A stretch of DNA of 38,089 nt from Gammaproteobacteria bacterium (lineage in GTDB: Bacteria > Pseudomonadota > Gammaproteobacteria > Pseudomonadales > Pseudohongiellaceae), in contig PCCP01000057.1 in assembly GCA_002731775.1 (NCBI GenBank), positions 1 to 38,089 of the forward strand, read 5' to 3'. The notes beneath the pieces are model-generated. The model made no database searches. It saw nothing but the letters and a program-made list of their open reading frames with translations, and had not been told where the DNA came from. Of this stretch, positions 19,056 to 28,310 are shown one piece after another (within the stretch, counting starts at the first letter, position 1; the number at the start of each line of letters is the position of its first letter). A program made the translations under genes and the position numbers.

Positions 19056-20750
19056 ATGACCGCAGCAGTAAGTTACGCCAGTGGCCCTTCCCATAAGGCT
19101 TTGCTGGGCATGCCCATCGGCACGTTGTTCGACGACATCGTGGCGCGACACGGTGGGCGCGAGGCGGTGGTATCCGTGCACCAGGGGATACGGCTCAGTT
19201 ACCAGGACCTGGCCCAGAGAGTGAATACCCTGGCCAGGGCATTCATCGCCAGTGGTTTTAGCAAGGGCGATCGCGTCGGCATCTGGTCACCCAATAATGT
19301 GGAATGGCTAGTCACACAGTACGCCACGGCCAAGGCCGGCATTATCCTCGTCACCATCAATCCTGCCTACCGCCTCCATGAACTGGCTTTTGTGCTGGAA
19401 CAATCCGGCTGCAAGGGGTTGGTGTTGCAGAACCGATTCAAGACCTCGGACTACGAAGCCCTGATCTGTGAGCTGTGCCCACAGCTGCAGTCCTGCGAGC
19501 CGGGCCAGCTGCGCTCGGAAAAGTTTGCCAATCTGACCACGGTAATTTCCATGACGGAGTCGACGCTGCCCGGCATCACCAACTGGCAGGACTTCCTCGA
19601 GCTTGCCGGACAATCGACAGCGGCAGAGCTGGCGCAGAGACAGGCCGAGCAGGACTTCGATGATGCGATCAACATTCAGTACACCAGCGGCACCACGGGC
19701 TTTCCCAAGGGCGCCACGTTAAGCCACCACAATATTCTCAACAACGGTTTTTTCGTTGCCGGGATTATGAACTTTGGTGTCGAGGACCGGCTCATCGTAC
19801 CGGTTCCTCTCTACCACTGTTTCGGCATGGTCATGGGAAACCTCGGCTGTCTCAGCCATGGCGCCTGCGTCATCTATCCCGCCGAGGGCTTCGAACCAGA
19901 AGCGGTGCTGCGGGCGGTGGAACTGGAACGAGCTACGGCTTTGTACGGCGTGCCCACCATGTTTATCGCTGAGCTGGCGCTGCCAAATTTCGCCGATTTC
20001 GACCTCAGCTCCTTAAGAACCGGCATCATGGCCGGCGCTCCCTGCCCCATCGAAACCATGAAACAGGTCAACGAGCTGATGCATATGACCGAGGTAGAAA
20101 TTGCCTATGGCATGACCGAGACCTCGCCGGTGAGTTTTCAAACCAGGGTGGATTCGCCGCTGGATAAGAGAGTCAGCACCGTCGGTGCCGTGCATCCCCA
20201 CGTGGAAGTCAAAATTATCGACGCCGACAGCGGCAAGATCTGCCCGGTGCAGGAAATGGGTGAACTCTGCACCCGCGGCTATTCGGTGATGCTGGGGTAC
20301 TGGAAAAATCCGGAGGCAACGGCTACCGCCATCGATGATAAGGGCTGGATGCACACGGGTGATATTGCGGTGATGGACGCGGAAGGTTACGTCAACATCG
20401 TCGGACGCATCAAGGATATGATTGTGCGCGGTGGCGAAAACGTCTATCCACGGGAGATCGAAGAATTTCTGATGACCCACACAGCGGTCGAAGCGGTGCA
20501 GGTCACCGGGGTACCGGATCCGAAATTTGGCGAAGAAATCATCGCCTGGATCAGCATCAAGGCCGGTTCCGAACTCTCCGAGGAGGCGGTGAAAGAATTC
20601 TGCCGGGGCCAGATTGCACACTTTAAGGTGCCACGATATATTCGCTTCGGCGAGGACTTCCCGATGACCGTGACCGGTAAGGTGCAAAAATTCAAGATGC
20701 GGGAAATTAGTATCGAGGAGCTCGGGTTGGAGGAGCAGGCGACGGCTTGA
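19056..20750 (+). CDS. AMP-dependent acyl-CoA synthetase (ACSF2-like)
   Basis: A 564-residue acid-CoA ligase of the ANL superfamily: it activates a carboxylic acid as acyl-AMP and transfers it to CoA in the cytoplasm. Motifs in order: the nucleotide loop [18 protein letters not shown] (about 208-225), [11 protein letters not shown], the MAGAPCP block, [10 protein letters not shown] (A5), the hinge motif [12 protein letters not shown] then [21 protein letters not shown], and the A10 lysine in [14 protein letters not shown]. Length and motifs match the ACSF2/medium-chain fatty acyl-CoA ligase group. Chain-length preference cannot be read. It probably shares a transcript with the NHL gene and is convergent with the alpha/beta hydrolase gene, with a palindromic element between them. 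Confidence 0.92.
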   Translation: MTAAVSYASGPSHKALLGMPIGTLFDDIVARHGGREAVVSVHQGIRLSYQDLAQRVNTLARAFIASGFSKGDRVGIWSPNNVEWLVTQYATAKAGIILVTINPAYRLHELAFVLEQSGCKGLVLQNRFKTSDYEALICELCPQLQSCEPGQLRSEKFANLTTVISMTESTLPGITNWQDFLELAGQSTAAELAQRQAEQDFDDAINIQYTSGTTGFPKGATLSHHNILNNGFFVAGIMNFGVEDRLIVPVPLYHCFGMVMGNLGCLSHGACVIYPAEGFEPEAVLRAVELERATALYGVPTMFIAELALPNFADFDLSSLRTGIMAGAPCPIETMKQVNELMHMTEVEIAYGMTETSPVSFQTRVDSPLDKRVSTVGAVHPHVEVKIIDADSGKICPVQEMGELCTRGYSVMLGYWKNPEATATAIDDKGWMHTGDIAVMDAEGYVNIVGRIKDMIVRGGENVYPREIEEFLMTHTAVEAVQVTGVPDPKFGEEIIAWISIKAGSELSEEAVKEFCRGQIAHFKVPRYIRFGEDFPMTVTGKVQKFKMREISIEELGLEEQATA

Positions 20751-20796
20751 ATCGACGGGAGGTGGTTAGGTTGGTTCAGTGATGGCGGTGTAGAAC

Positions 20797-21018
20797 GCGC
20801 TGGGTGAGCGGCCCCTATTGTCTCAGCGGCTTGCACCCCTCCCGCGAGGTTCCTCCAGATAGATCTCCGAATCTGAAAAGGAATATGCATCTGCGCAGGA
20901 TGGAGCCACCGGCTAGCGTGTTCTTCTCACTCGGTCAGGAGCCCTTGTAAACGGTCTCCTTCGGTCGCTCGGTGCGGCGCCTTAATTGCTGAGTCAACAG
21001 GGGCCGCTCACCCAGCGC
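20797..21018. repeat. 222-bp element with 31-bp inverted repeats
   Basis: The left arm 20797-20827 starts GCGCTGGGTGAGCGGCCCCT and its reverse complement is present at 20988-21018. Twenty bases are perfect at the outer end and two mismatches occur in the next eleven. The 160-base interior has no open frame of interest. It fills most of the gap between two convergent genes. The form is that of a MITE or other non-autonomous element. No target-site duplication was visible. Confidence 0.7.
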
Positions 21019-21088
21019 TCGCAGTTCCCACTGAAAGCGGTGCAATACTCGCTAATTGCTGGCGCTCAGTTTCTGACTCGTTGATGAT

Positions 21089-22225
21089 TCAGTGGGTGAA
21101 AGTCACCTCGTCGAAATCTGCGGCGAGACTCTGGCTTAATTGTCGTTGCGCTGCAGATCGTCGGGTCTCATCTTCATTGAATACCGACTCGAAAAAACTC
21201 AGTACCGCGATCTGGGTGATCATTCTTTGGCGGCCGGGGTGAACCGCTTCGGCAAAGCCATAGCCGCAGATCTCCGGCACGCCTCTTTGCAAATCGACGC
21301 CTTCTGCAACGGTACCTAACGCATCGAAAGCTGCGTTCGGATCATCCTCCAACGTGGCGAGTACACCTTCACAGCCGATGGTGTCTGGATTATGCATGAA
21401 TCTAAACAGCGGATCGGCCAGGCCGATGAAGCCGAGGTGAGAACCACCGTCGATGGCGACTAACGAGGCGTTGCCGACACGGGATGGGATATCCGCGGCG
21501 TGACCCTGGAATGCCAGCAGGGCGTCCGCGGTGCCGGCGATGGCCAGGTAGGGTATGTCGGTGGTAGCGAAGAACTGGGGTGAGAACATCGCCGAAAGTC
21601 CGGCGATGGTGAGCGCCGCGCTGACTCGTGGATCTCGCAGGCGTACGTGATAGGTGGCGAGATTGGTGGTTAGGCCGCCGAGAGAGTAGCCGCTGAGGCC
21701 GATTCGATCCTGGTCGATGTTGCCATCGAATGGCTTCTCGTCTGCGGATAGCGCCAGCACGGAATCGATCAGGAAAGACACATCGGCAGGCTGATTGACC
21801 ACATCGGTTCCGGTAGCACCGCCTTCGGTGGCGCCCGAACTCAAGGGATAATCGGCGGCCACAACGACATAGCCATAGCTTGCCAGGGTCTCCGTCAGGT
21901 AAGGCATTTCCGCCCGGTTGGAGAGGATGCCGTGGCTATGGACGATCAGGGGATGGCCAGCGTCGGTGTCTTGCGGATACCAGATGGTGGTGGGGAATGT
22001 GCGCTCCGGTTTGCCCGCGACGCCGCGGTTTTCACCGGTGGGGCGGGATTCATCGGCGAAGATGAAGTCAGCCTGGCCCACAGCATAAGGGCCGCTCTGC
22101 AACCAGCCGGCACTACTCGAATCGGAGTCCGGTGGCTGTGCGCCGGTGGCGATGTAGACCACAAGCGCCAGCACCAGCAACAGGACCAGCGGCCCTCCTA
22201 CTCGTTTTAGAATCTTACGAATCAT
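21089..22225 (-). CDS. Membrane-anchored or secreted alpha/beta hydrolase
   Basis: A 378-residue serine hydrolase. The ATG at 22225 is chosen over an upstream TTG because GGAGG lies five bases before it and it begins a normal N-terminus, MIRKILKRVGG, followed by a hydrophobic segment (PLVLLLVLALVVYIATGA). The oxyanion region reads VHSHGILSNR, the nucleophile elbow is GYSLGG, and a probable catalytic His is in GGSHLGF, with Asp in GTADALLAF. The overall order resembles dienelactone-hydrolase/PAF-acetylhydrolase-type esterases and chlorophyllase-like predicted dienelactone hydrolases. Ester or amide substrate unknown. It is followed on the plus-strand side by the 222-bp element and preceded by a second palindromic element. 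The amidase gene upstream is on the same strand. Confidence 0.85.
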   Translation of the reverse strand: MIRKILKRVGGPLVLLLVLALVVYIATGAQPPDSDSSSAGWLQSGPYAVGQADFIFADESRPTGENRGVAGKPERTFPTTIWYPQDTDAGHPLIVHSHGILSNRAEMPYLTETLASYGYVVVAADYPLSSGATEGGATGTDVVNQPADVSFLIDSVLALSADEKPFDGNIDQDRIGLSGYSLGGLTTNLATYHVRLRDPRVSAALTIAGLSAMFSPQFFATTDIPYLAIAGTADALLAFQGHAADIPSRVGNASLVAIDGGSHLGFIGLADPLFRFMHNPDTIGCEGVLATLEDDPNAAFDALGTVAEGVDLQRGVPEICGYGFAEAVHPGRQRMITQIAVLSFFESVFNEDETRRSAAQRQLSQSLAADFDEVTFTH

Positions 22226-22327
22226 CACATCCTCCAAACATCGACTGGCCGTCATGTTTTCACATGCCCGGAGAAAATCCAAGTTCCTGGCTTCATTGTA
22301 GCGTTAAGAAGAACACTGAATTCGATA

Positions 22328-22485
22328 GGGGATTGGCAAGGGGTGCTGTTTTGTAGTGAGTAGCGCCAGGGACGGACGCGGGCAGGTTTTTGCTCCTGCA
22401 AAACCTGCATTCCCCACTTCCCTGTGGGTCAGCGGGCCAGGGATGGCCCACCCGAACGGAAAAACAGCACCCCTTGCCAGTCCCC
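22328..22485. repeat. 158-bp palindromic element with three inner hairpins
   Basis: The terminal arms at 22328-22352 and 22461-22485 are 25 bases with one mismatch (outer end GGGGATTGGCAAGGGGTG). Inside lie three separate hairpins: GCAGGTTTT/AAAACCTGC (22382-22408), CCCAC/GTGGG (22413-22428) and GGGCCA-GGGA-TGGCCC (22434-22449). The whole could fold like a cloverleaf as RNA or single-stranded DNA. It lies between two genes on the same strand. It may be a MITE, a REP-type substrate or a structured RNA. No transposase is encoded nearby. Confidence 0.72.
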
Positions 22486-22571
22486 GTTACACGCATCAAC
22501 TACCCAAAAAATTATTCCATATGTTTGTAGGGATACCTCAGACCCTGACCGTTCTTCCGCCTGCTGATTGC

Positions 22572-24002
22572 CTAAACAGGTGGATGTCGCAAATGCCATG
22601 CAGTTGCCTGCTCATAGGCGTGGCCTATGCGGCACAGCGCCGGTTCCGACAGGCGCGAGCCTAGAAACTGCACGGCATAAGGTCTGCCGTCGTCGGAAAA
22701 TCCACAGGGTAAGGTCAGGGCGGGAGTGCCGGCCAGATCGGCAGGAATGGTAAACTGCCCCTGGAAATGTCTGACAATTTCCTTGAGTGCATTAGCGTCC
22801 CCATACTGGGCCTGCCTGTCGGCCTCGAATACCGATCCACCCGCCGGGCAGATCGCGGCATCTACCTCGGCCAGCTCTGATTCGAAGCGCCGGTTGGAGT
22901 CTTCCCGCCTGGCACTGGCACTGGCATAATCTTTCGCCGTCATTGCCGCGCCCATCTCAAGCACACCGCGAAGATAGCCTCCGTATTCATCTGCCCTGGA
23001 GGGGAAGGTGTCGGCATGTACCGCCAGGGCTTCATAGGCGGTGATCGGTAACCATAGATTTCGCAGTTCCATGGGATCCGTCCTCGGCATATTTACCGGG
23101 ACTGCTTCCGCCCCCAATTGCTGCAGGGTCTCTATCACCTCGTCGATAGCGCTAACCAGGCCGGGCTCGGTGCCGGTACTGATGTAATGCTTATCCACGC
23201 CGATGCGCATGCCGCCAAGATCGGCTGAATCCGGGTTGAGGCTAGCCGCAATGTCGGGCAGCGTGGCATCCAGCGTGGTGGCGTCATTGGCGTCGGCGCC
23301 GGCGATAGCCTGCAACACGATGGCGGCATCGAGTGTGGAGCGGGTCATCGGCCCGACATGATCGAGGCTCTCTGCCAGGGCCAGGACACCGTAGCGACTG
23401 ACCCGGCCATAGGTCGGTTTAAGCCCCACAATGCCATTCGCCATCGACGGGTATCGGATCGAGCCACCGGTGTCGGTACCCAGGCTGGCGAAACAGAGCC
23501 CGGCCGCCGTGGCTACGCCCGAGCCGCTGGAGGATACACCCGCCCAGAGTTTATCTCCCCAGGGGTTACGGGGAATATCGAAATCAGGATTGTATCCGGA
23601 CAGGGCGCCCTCGGTGAGATTCAACTTGCCTAACAGTACGGCTCCGGCCGACTCCAACTTGTTCACCACGGTGGCATCATAGCTCGGCACGAAGTCCTGC
23701 AGCACTTTGAGCCCGCCCATGGTTCTGACGCCGGCGGTAAAACACAAGTCCTTCACCGCCACCGGGATGCCATGCAGCGCTCCCCGGTAGCGGCCCGAGT
23801 TAATCTCCTGCTCTGCCTGGCGTGCGGCATCCAGAGCCCGATCGGCGGTCACCGTGGCATAGCTCAGCAACTGCTTATCCACCGACTCGATACGCTCGAG
23901 CATGGTCCGGGTCAGCTCAAGCGGTGAGATTTCCCGCCTCTTGATCAATTGCGCAACGCGGCTGAGACTTGCGTAGTGAATCGAATCGGACATGTTTGGC
24001 AT
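22572..24002 (-). CDS. Amidase signature family hydrolase
   Basis: A 476-residue amidase of the amidase-signature family (GatA-like). The catalytic triad Ser-cisSer-Lys is visible: Lys in GIPVAVKDL near residue 86, and the Gly/Ser-rich block WAGVSSSGSGVATAAGLCFASLGTDTGGSIRYP around 157-190, with the cis-Ser in SSSGSG and the nucleophile in GGSIRYP. It lacks the C-terminal tRNA-related extension of GatA and has no GatB or GatC partner beside it. It is therefore more likely a catabolic amidase or aryl/acyl-amide hydrolase. No signal peptide. Starts GTG 24008, ATG 24002 and ATG 23993 are all possible. I prefer 24002. It is downstream of the hydroxy-acid dehydrogenase gene on the same strand and may take part in the same degradation. 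Confidence 0.9.
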   Translation of the reverse strand: MPNMSDSIHYASLSRVAQLIKRREISPLELTRTMLERIESVDKQLLSYATVTADRALDAARQAEQEINSGRYRGALHGIPVAVKDLCFTAGVRTMGGLKVLQDFVPSYDATVVNKLESAGAVLLGKLNLTEGALSGYNPDFDIPRNPWGDKLWAGVSSSGSGVATAAGLCFASLGTDTGGSIRYPSMANGIVGLKPTYGRVSRYGVLALAESLDHVGPMTRSTLDAAIVLQAIAGADANDATTLDATLPDIAASLNPDSADLGGMRIGVDKHYISTGTEPGLVSAIDEVIETLQQLGAEAVPVNMPRTDPMELRNLWLPITAYEALAVHADTFPSRADEYGGYLRGVLEMGAAMTAKDYASASARREDSNRRFESELAEVDAAICPAGGSVFEADRQAQYGDANALKEIVRHFQGQFTIPADLAGTPALTLPCGFSDDGRPYAVQFLGSRLSEPALCRIGHAYEQATAWHLRHPPV

Positions 24003-24035
24003 ACTCACGGTTATTGTCTTCTGCGTCGCCGGGAA

Positions 24036-24119
24036 ATGAAGAAAGTACTCAAATGGATAGCAATACCGTCCGCCGCGCTTTTCATCGCCATGTGGCTGTT
24101 CGAGGTCTTGCCAGGGTAG
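24036..24119 (+). CDS. Possible 27-residue membrane miniprotein
   Basis: A short frame opposite to both neighbours, MKKVLKWIAIPSAALFIAM and on to a stop after a further eight residues. It has the form of a single-pass small membrane protein, with basic residues at the N-terminus and a hydrophobic centre. The upstream GGGA is a weak ribosome site. It occupies most of the 133-base gap between two leftward genes, where nothing else explains the sequence. Chance remains quite possible. Confidence 0.25.
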   Translation: MKKVLKWIAIPSAALFIAMWLFEVLPG

Positions 24120-24135
24120 AGATTATTTCCACGCC

Positions 24136-25290
24136 TTAGCGATAACGCAGCATTTCACGGTTCAGTTGGGAAACCCTGGTGACACCGAGTAACTTCATAT
24201 CCCGCTCTATTTCGATCTTGAGATTCTGCAACGCCCGTTCCACCCCCGGCTGACCTGCGGCTGCCAATGCATACAGATACATGCGCCCACCGGAACAAGC
24301 CTTGGCCCCGGCAGCGATTGCCTTCAGAACATGGGTGCCTCGGCGTATGCCGCCGTCAAGGATGACATCGATCTTGTCACCCACGGCATCGCTGATTTCT
24401 GCGATCTGGTCGAAGGGCGATCGCGAGCCATCGAGTTGGCGACCGCCGTGGTTCGATATCATGATGGCATCGGCGCCGATATCCACCGCCTTCTGGGCAT
24501 CGGCCACACTCATAATGCCTTTCAGGCAGAATGGCCCGCCCCATTTAACCCGTAGCGCCTCGGCATCTGACCAGTTCATGGACTGATCCAGCATCGAGGA
24601 AAAATAGTCGCCGATGGAGACGGCGACATTGGACCCTTGCTGGACATGGTCCTTGAGCTCGGAAAGCTCGAAGGATTCTCGCAGGAAGTAGTTCAGGGCC
24701 CAACCTGGATGGGTGGCGAAACTTAACAGGGACTTCAGGGTCAGGCGCGGTGGCGAAGTAAAGCCGGAGTACAGATCGCGCTCACGATTGCCGCCGGTGA
24801 TGGTATCGACCGTGAGCGCCAGGGTATCGAAACCAGCCGCCTGGGCTCGTTCGACCATGGCGTCGTTGAGACCTCGATCCTTGTGAAAGTAAAACTGAAA
24901 CAGTTTCGGGGTGGCGATCATGTCGCCGATTTCAGCCAGGGTCACGGTACCGAGAGCTGACACGCCGAACATGGTGCCGAATTTCTCGGCGGCGCGGGCG
25001 ACGGCGCGCTCGCCATCATGATGAAACAATCGCTGCAGGGCGGTGGGGGAACAGAAAATTGGCATGTCCAACTTCTGGCCCATCACGGTCACTGACATGT
25101 CAACTTCTTCGACGCCGGCGAGTACGTTCGGCACCAGGTCGCAATCTTCGAAGGCCGAGGTGTTGCGTCGATAGCTCACCTCATCATCAGCGGCGCCGTC
25201 GATATAATCGAAAATCGGTCCGGGCAGGCGCTGCTTCGCCAACAGGCGTAGATCCTCCACATTGTGGCAATTCTTGAGACGTCTGAACAT
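24136..25290 (-). CDS. FMN-dependent alpha-hydroxy-acid dehydrogenase
   Basis: A 384-residue flavoprotein of the L-lactate dehydrogenase (LldD)/glycolate oxidase/mandelate dehydrogenase family, which oxidises a 2-hydroxy acid to the 2-oxo acid. The ATG at 25290 is preferred to the one at 25308 because GAGGCGG precedes it at correct distance. Visible family elements are FDYIDGAADDE near the N-terminus, SPTALQRLFHHDGE, LTVDTITGGNRERD, LKGI with the FMN lysine, the catalytic HGGRQLDGSRSPFDQI with His and Arg, and ILDGGIRRGTHVLKAIAAGA for phosphate binding. The usual family GRP-x-LYAL motif reads GGRMYLYAL here. It could act on lactate, glycolate or a longer hydroxy acid. It is divergent from a small PUA-like gene and probably precedes the amidase in transcription. 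Confidence 0.92.
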   Translation of the reverse strand: MFRRLKNCHNVEDLRLLAKQRLPGPIFDYIDGAADDEVSYRRNTSAFEDCDLVPNVLAGVEEVDMSVTVMGQKLDMPIFCSPTALQRLFHHDGERAVARAAEKFGTMFGVSALGTVTLAEIGDMIATPKLFQFYFHKDRGLNDAMVERAQAAGFDTLALTVDTITGGNRERDLYSGFTSPPRLTLKSLLSFATHPGWALNYFLRESFELSELKDHVQQGSNVAVSIGDYFSSMLDQSMNWSDAEALRVKWGGPFCLKGIMSVADAQKAVDIGADAIMISNHGGRQLDGSRSPFDQIAEISDAVGDKIDVILDGGIRRGTHVLKAIAAGAKACSGGRMYLYALAAAGQPGVERALQNLKIEIERDMKLLGVTRVSQLNREMLRYR

Positions 25291-25483
25291 GGTAATGCCG
25301 CCTCGCATGATGCTGCGGCCACTGTCCTCCTATGGCAGTTGCTTATTCCTCGAATGCTGGATTCTAGCAAGTCTTGCGGAGTGCTTACGACCACTAATAC
25401 GCGATTGTCTGAATTCGTCCGATCTCGTTGCCGGATCGATTACCGATTTTAGATCGGCACCCCACATTTTCCAGAGCATTTGT

Positions 25484-25489
25484 TATAGT
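25484..25489 (+). promoter_or_regulatory. Possible -10 element before the small PUA-like gene
   Basis: TATAGT, five of six matches to the sigma-70 -10 consensus, lies 44 bases before the ATG at 25533. A good -35 at 17 bases was not found (CCCACA), so the call is weak. A short hairpin, CCGAT/ATCGG, lies just upstream around 25443-25457. Confidence 0.3.
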
Positions 25490-25532
25490 CCAGAGAGCCT
25501 CTGACTAATTCATCGAGAGCAGGAGATTCAAT

Positions 25533-25868
25533 ATGCGCTTCGGTATTACAAAAACCATTCCTGCCTCACGCGGTGAAGCGGGCATAGAATCGCTCTACGA
25601 TGGATCGCTCTCGGAGTTCGAATTTCACATGGCAGGCAATCCTTCGAGACTGAAGGTGGGGGACTATGTCTATACGATTTTTAACGATCAGCTCAGAGGA
25701 CGCCTGCGCATCACCGAACTAATAGGCGGCAAGCTGAACCCGAATTCCGGCAGACCACGTACCTTGATTATGGTGAGCTGCCCGGGAGAAAAGATCGGCA
25801 CGCCGGTGTCCCGATGCGGTCATCGTGGTACTCGATATTACGATGGTGCCGATTGGACGGCCCGTTAG
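25533..25868 (+). CDS. Small hypothetical protein, PUA/ASCH-like
   Basis: A 111-residue soluble protein with a good ribosome site (GCAGGAGA, about seven bases before the ATG). The central part FHMAGNPSRLKVGDYVYTIFNDQLRGRLRI has the look of PUA-like beta-barrel domains (ASCH and EVE types), where a conserved V-G-D/D-x-V strand is followed by a charged ligand-binding strand. The C-terminus contains VSCPGEKI and VSRCGHRGTRYYDG, with two cysteines. If the fold is right, it may bind a modified nucleotide or RNA. I cannot confirm the family by eye. It is transcribed away from the hydroxy-acid dehydrogenase, and the next gene, receptor 2, starts 172 bases later. Confidence 0.65.
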   Translation: MRFGITKTIPASRGEAGIESLYDGSLSEFEFHMAGNPSRLKVGDYVYTIFNDQLRGRLRITELIGGKLNPNSGRPRTLIMVSCPGEKIGTPVSRCGHRGTRYYDGADWTAR

Positions 25869-26040
25869 CAGTATAGAATCTGTACCGTATTTAAAGTTGG
25901 GATTCGAGCGTAACGAATAGAGTCCCAGCCTGATTTTCTGTCGCAAATCATTGCAAAATGTCACATTCCTCGCGGTCCTGCTTCTTTATACTGCACCGAG
26001 TTAGATCGTTGTATTTGAACTATCTATCAGTACAGAGGAC

Positions 26041-28245
26041 ATGACATTGAGCAGTTACCGTAGTCTTGCTGAAGGACTACAGCAAGTGTTGGTCAGGAGT
26101 ACGAAGTTTCTTGCAGCAGCAACGCTTTTACCCCTTTTTGCCTTCCATTCGGTAGTGTTTGCCCAGGATAACCTCGGGGACAAATCCACCATTGTCTATC
26201 CGGCTATTTACTTCGCCGAGTACGCACCAGTTACTGCCCTGGATATGGTCAACAGAATTCCGGGCATTAATATCCAGAATAATGCCGCAGGTTCCTCCAG
26301 CCGCGGTGCCTTTCGTGGCGGTCGCGGACTGGGCAGTGGTGGTGGAGGCACCCAGGTGCTGGTAAATGGCAAGCGCGTTGCTGGCAAGAATAATAATACC
26401 CAGGCCATGCTGGCCCGAATCACCGCGGAACAGGTCGCCGAAATCCGGCTGATTCGCAGCACTTCCGGTGATCTGGATGTGCGCGGCAGCACCCAGATCG
26501 CCGACATCATACTCTTCGAGGAGCTGAGCGACTCCTCGCTATCAGTTGAAATTAACACCAGCATCTATGCTGACAACCGCTCAGAACCAGGCGGGTCGGC
26601 GAGCTATGGCGGCAAGAGCGGGAACCTGGACTTCCTGCTCAGTGCCATCGCCGAACCCAAGTACGAGCACATGGTGGCCAGGGAGCACAGTATTCTGGCC
26701 GATTTCCTGCCCAACGATCGAATCCTGGAAAACCGCGTGCGAGAGCAAACCCAATACACGCTCTCTACCAATCTCGGTTACGAAATTAATGCCAACAGCA
26801 GTGCTCGCTTCAATGCGCTCTATTCCCAGAACGACAATCCGACCAAGGTATCCCGCAGGACCGTCGACTTGAGAAACCCTGGCAGCGTGCCATTCGACGA
26901 ACGAGAGTTCATTCCCGGTGAACAGAGCAACTGGGAAATTGGCGGGGATTACGAGTACATATTTGGCAACGGCAACCGGGCCAAGGTGCTGTTTATTACG
27001 AATGAGAATGATACTGCCAGTACTCGCGAGCGATTCGTCGTCGATGCCTCTGGAGAAGAAACCAAAAATCTGTTTCTGGATGCGGCCAGTATCCTGCAGG
27101 AGCGCATCGTGCGTGGCTCTTACACCATGAAACTGTTTGATCAGCAGAGTGTGGAGTTTGGCCTGGAGCGGGCCCAAACCATCCTCGAATTTGATCTGCT
27201 CATGGGTCTGGCACTGGATTCAGGCACACCGTCCGCTGCTTATGGTGGCCTGGTACCGGTCACGGTGACCAATGCCAATACCCGAGTTGAAGAAATGCGT
27301 TACGAGCCTTTCGCGATTCACAATTGGCGGCTCAATTCCAGAATGTCACTTGAGACATCTTTAATTTACGAGACTTCCGAGATCGAGCAAGTTGGAGAAT
27401 TCAATAACACGCGTAGCTTCGAGTTCTTCAAACCCAAGCTCGATTTTCGATTCGATATTACGCCGCAATTACAGCTGCGGTTCTTGCTGGACAAGTTTGT
27501 TCGCCAGATCAACTTTGCCGACTTCGTTGCCGCTACCGATAGCGAAGACAACGACTCCAATACCCAGGCGGGAAATGCCAATCTGCGGCCAGACTTCTGG
27601 TGGAACTATAATTTTACCGCCGAATATCGACTACCAGACGATGTTGGTGTAGTCAGTGCCAATCTTTACAAACACCGTCACAAAGACTTCATGCAGAGAA
27701 TCGACGTGTCGTCCTCGGAAGATGAATTACGAGCTGCCAACGGCAATATTGGCACCGGGGAGATGTGGGTGCTGGATGTGAAGGCGAGCATTCGCCTCAA
27801 GATGTTCAATCTGCCCAATGTACTGGTGACGAGTCGAGCCAGCGCCAGAACCTCAGAGGTGAATGGTCCGCTGCTGGGAGATGAAAGATCGTTCAATAAT
27901 TTCAATCGTGGCCAGTTCGATCTGGGTTTTCGTCATGACATACCGCGGTGGAGGATGAACTGGGGAATCAACATGACCAACAGCATCGACAGCGGCACCA
28001 AACGTTGGGATATCGACGATATAGAATCTTTCTACGCCGACCCTTCCGTGACGGCCTTTCTTGAGGTGATCGCCTTCAATGACATCACCTTCCGCCTCGA
28101 TGTTCAGAATGCAACCGAGATCGATGATTGCCGTGATCGAACCCGCTTTGTCGGCCGCATCAGCGCTCAGATCCTGGAGGAAATAGAATTTAACTGTCGT
28201 GGGGCTGGCCGAGTGCTGGCACTGAAAGTAAGCGGAACATTCTAA
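26041..28245 (+). CDS. TonB-dependent receptor 2
   Basis: A 734-residue outer-membrane receptor paralogous to those at 6740 and 29827. A long signal region (hydrophobic FLAAATLLPLFAFHSVVFAQ) precedes STIVYPAIYFAEYAPVT, the plug motif DMVNRIPG, a short Gly/Arg stretch (RGAFRGGRGLGSGGGG), QVLVNGKRVAG, RITAEQVAEIRLIRSTS and DVRGSTQIADI. The barrel ends in VSGTF. The two late cysteines are present (DDCRDRTRFVGRI and EFNC). AGAGGA lies one base before the ATG, which is too close. A TTG two codons later (26047) would have ideal spacing and keep the signal peptide. Its 3' end faces an amino-acid permease, and receptor 3 lies beyond that, so peptides or amino-acid derivatives are possible cargo (inference). 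A -10-like TATACT lies at 25987-25992. Confidence 0.88.
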   Translation: MTLSSYRSLAEGLQQVLVRSTKFLAAATLLPLFAFHSVVFAQDNLGDKSTIVYPAIYFAEYAPVTALDMVNRIPGINIQNNAAGSSSRGAFRGGRGLGSGGGGTQVLVNGKRVAGKNNNTQAMLARITAEQVAEIRLIRSTSGDLDVRGSTQIADIILFEELSDSSLSVEINTSIYADNRSEPGGSASYGGKSGNLDFLLSAIAEPKYEHMVAREHSILADFLPNDRILENRVREQTQYTLSTNLGYEINANSSARFNALYSQNDNPTKVSRRTVDLRNPGSVPFDEREFIPGEQSNWEIGGDYEYIFGNGNRAKVLFITNENDTASTRERFVVDASGEETKNLFLDAASILQERIVRGSYTMKLFDQQSVEFGLERAQTILEFDLLMGLALDSGTPSAAYGGLVPVTVTNANTRVEEMRYEPFAIHNWRLNSRMSLETSLIYETSEIEQVGEFNNTRSFEFFKPKLDFRFDITPQLQLRFLLDKFVRQINFADFVAATDSEDNDSNTQAGNANLRPDFWWNYNFTAEYRLPDDVGVVSANLYKHRHKDFMQRIDVSSSEDELRAANGNIGTGEMWVLDVKASIRLKMFNLPNVLVTSRASARTSEVNGPLLGDERSFNNFNRGQFDLGFRHDIPRWRMNWGINMTNSIDSGTKRWDIDDIESFYADPSVTAFLEVIAFNDITFRLDVQNATEIDDCRDRTRFVGRISAQILEEIEFNCRGAGRVLALKVSGTF

Positions 28246-28310
28246 CGGTGGCGCCAGCTTCCCGAATTTTCGTTTCAGGTCGAGGGGGCTTAATATCTGC
28301 GTGCCAACGA

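Noticed and set aside
22293..22499. Small minus-strand frame of 68 codons
   Set aside because: It lies wholly over the 158-bp palindromic element, so its sequence is explained by the repeat arms.
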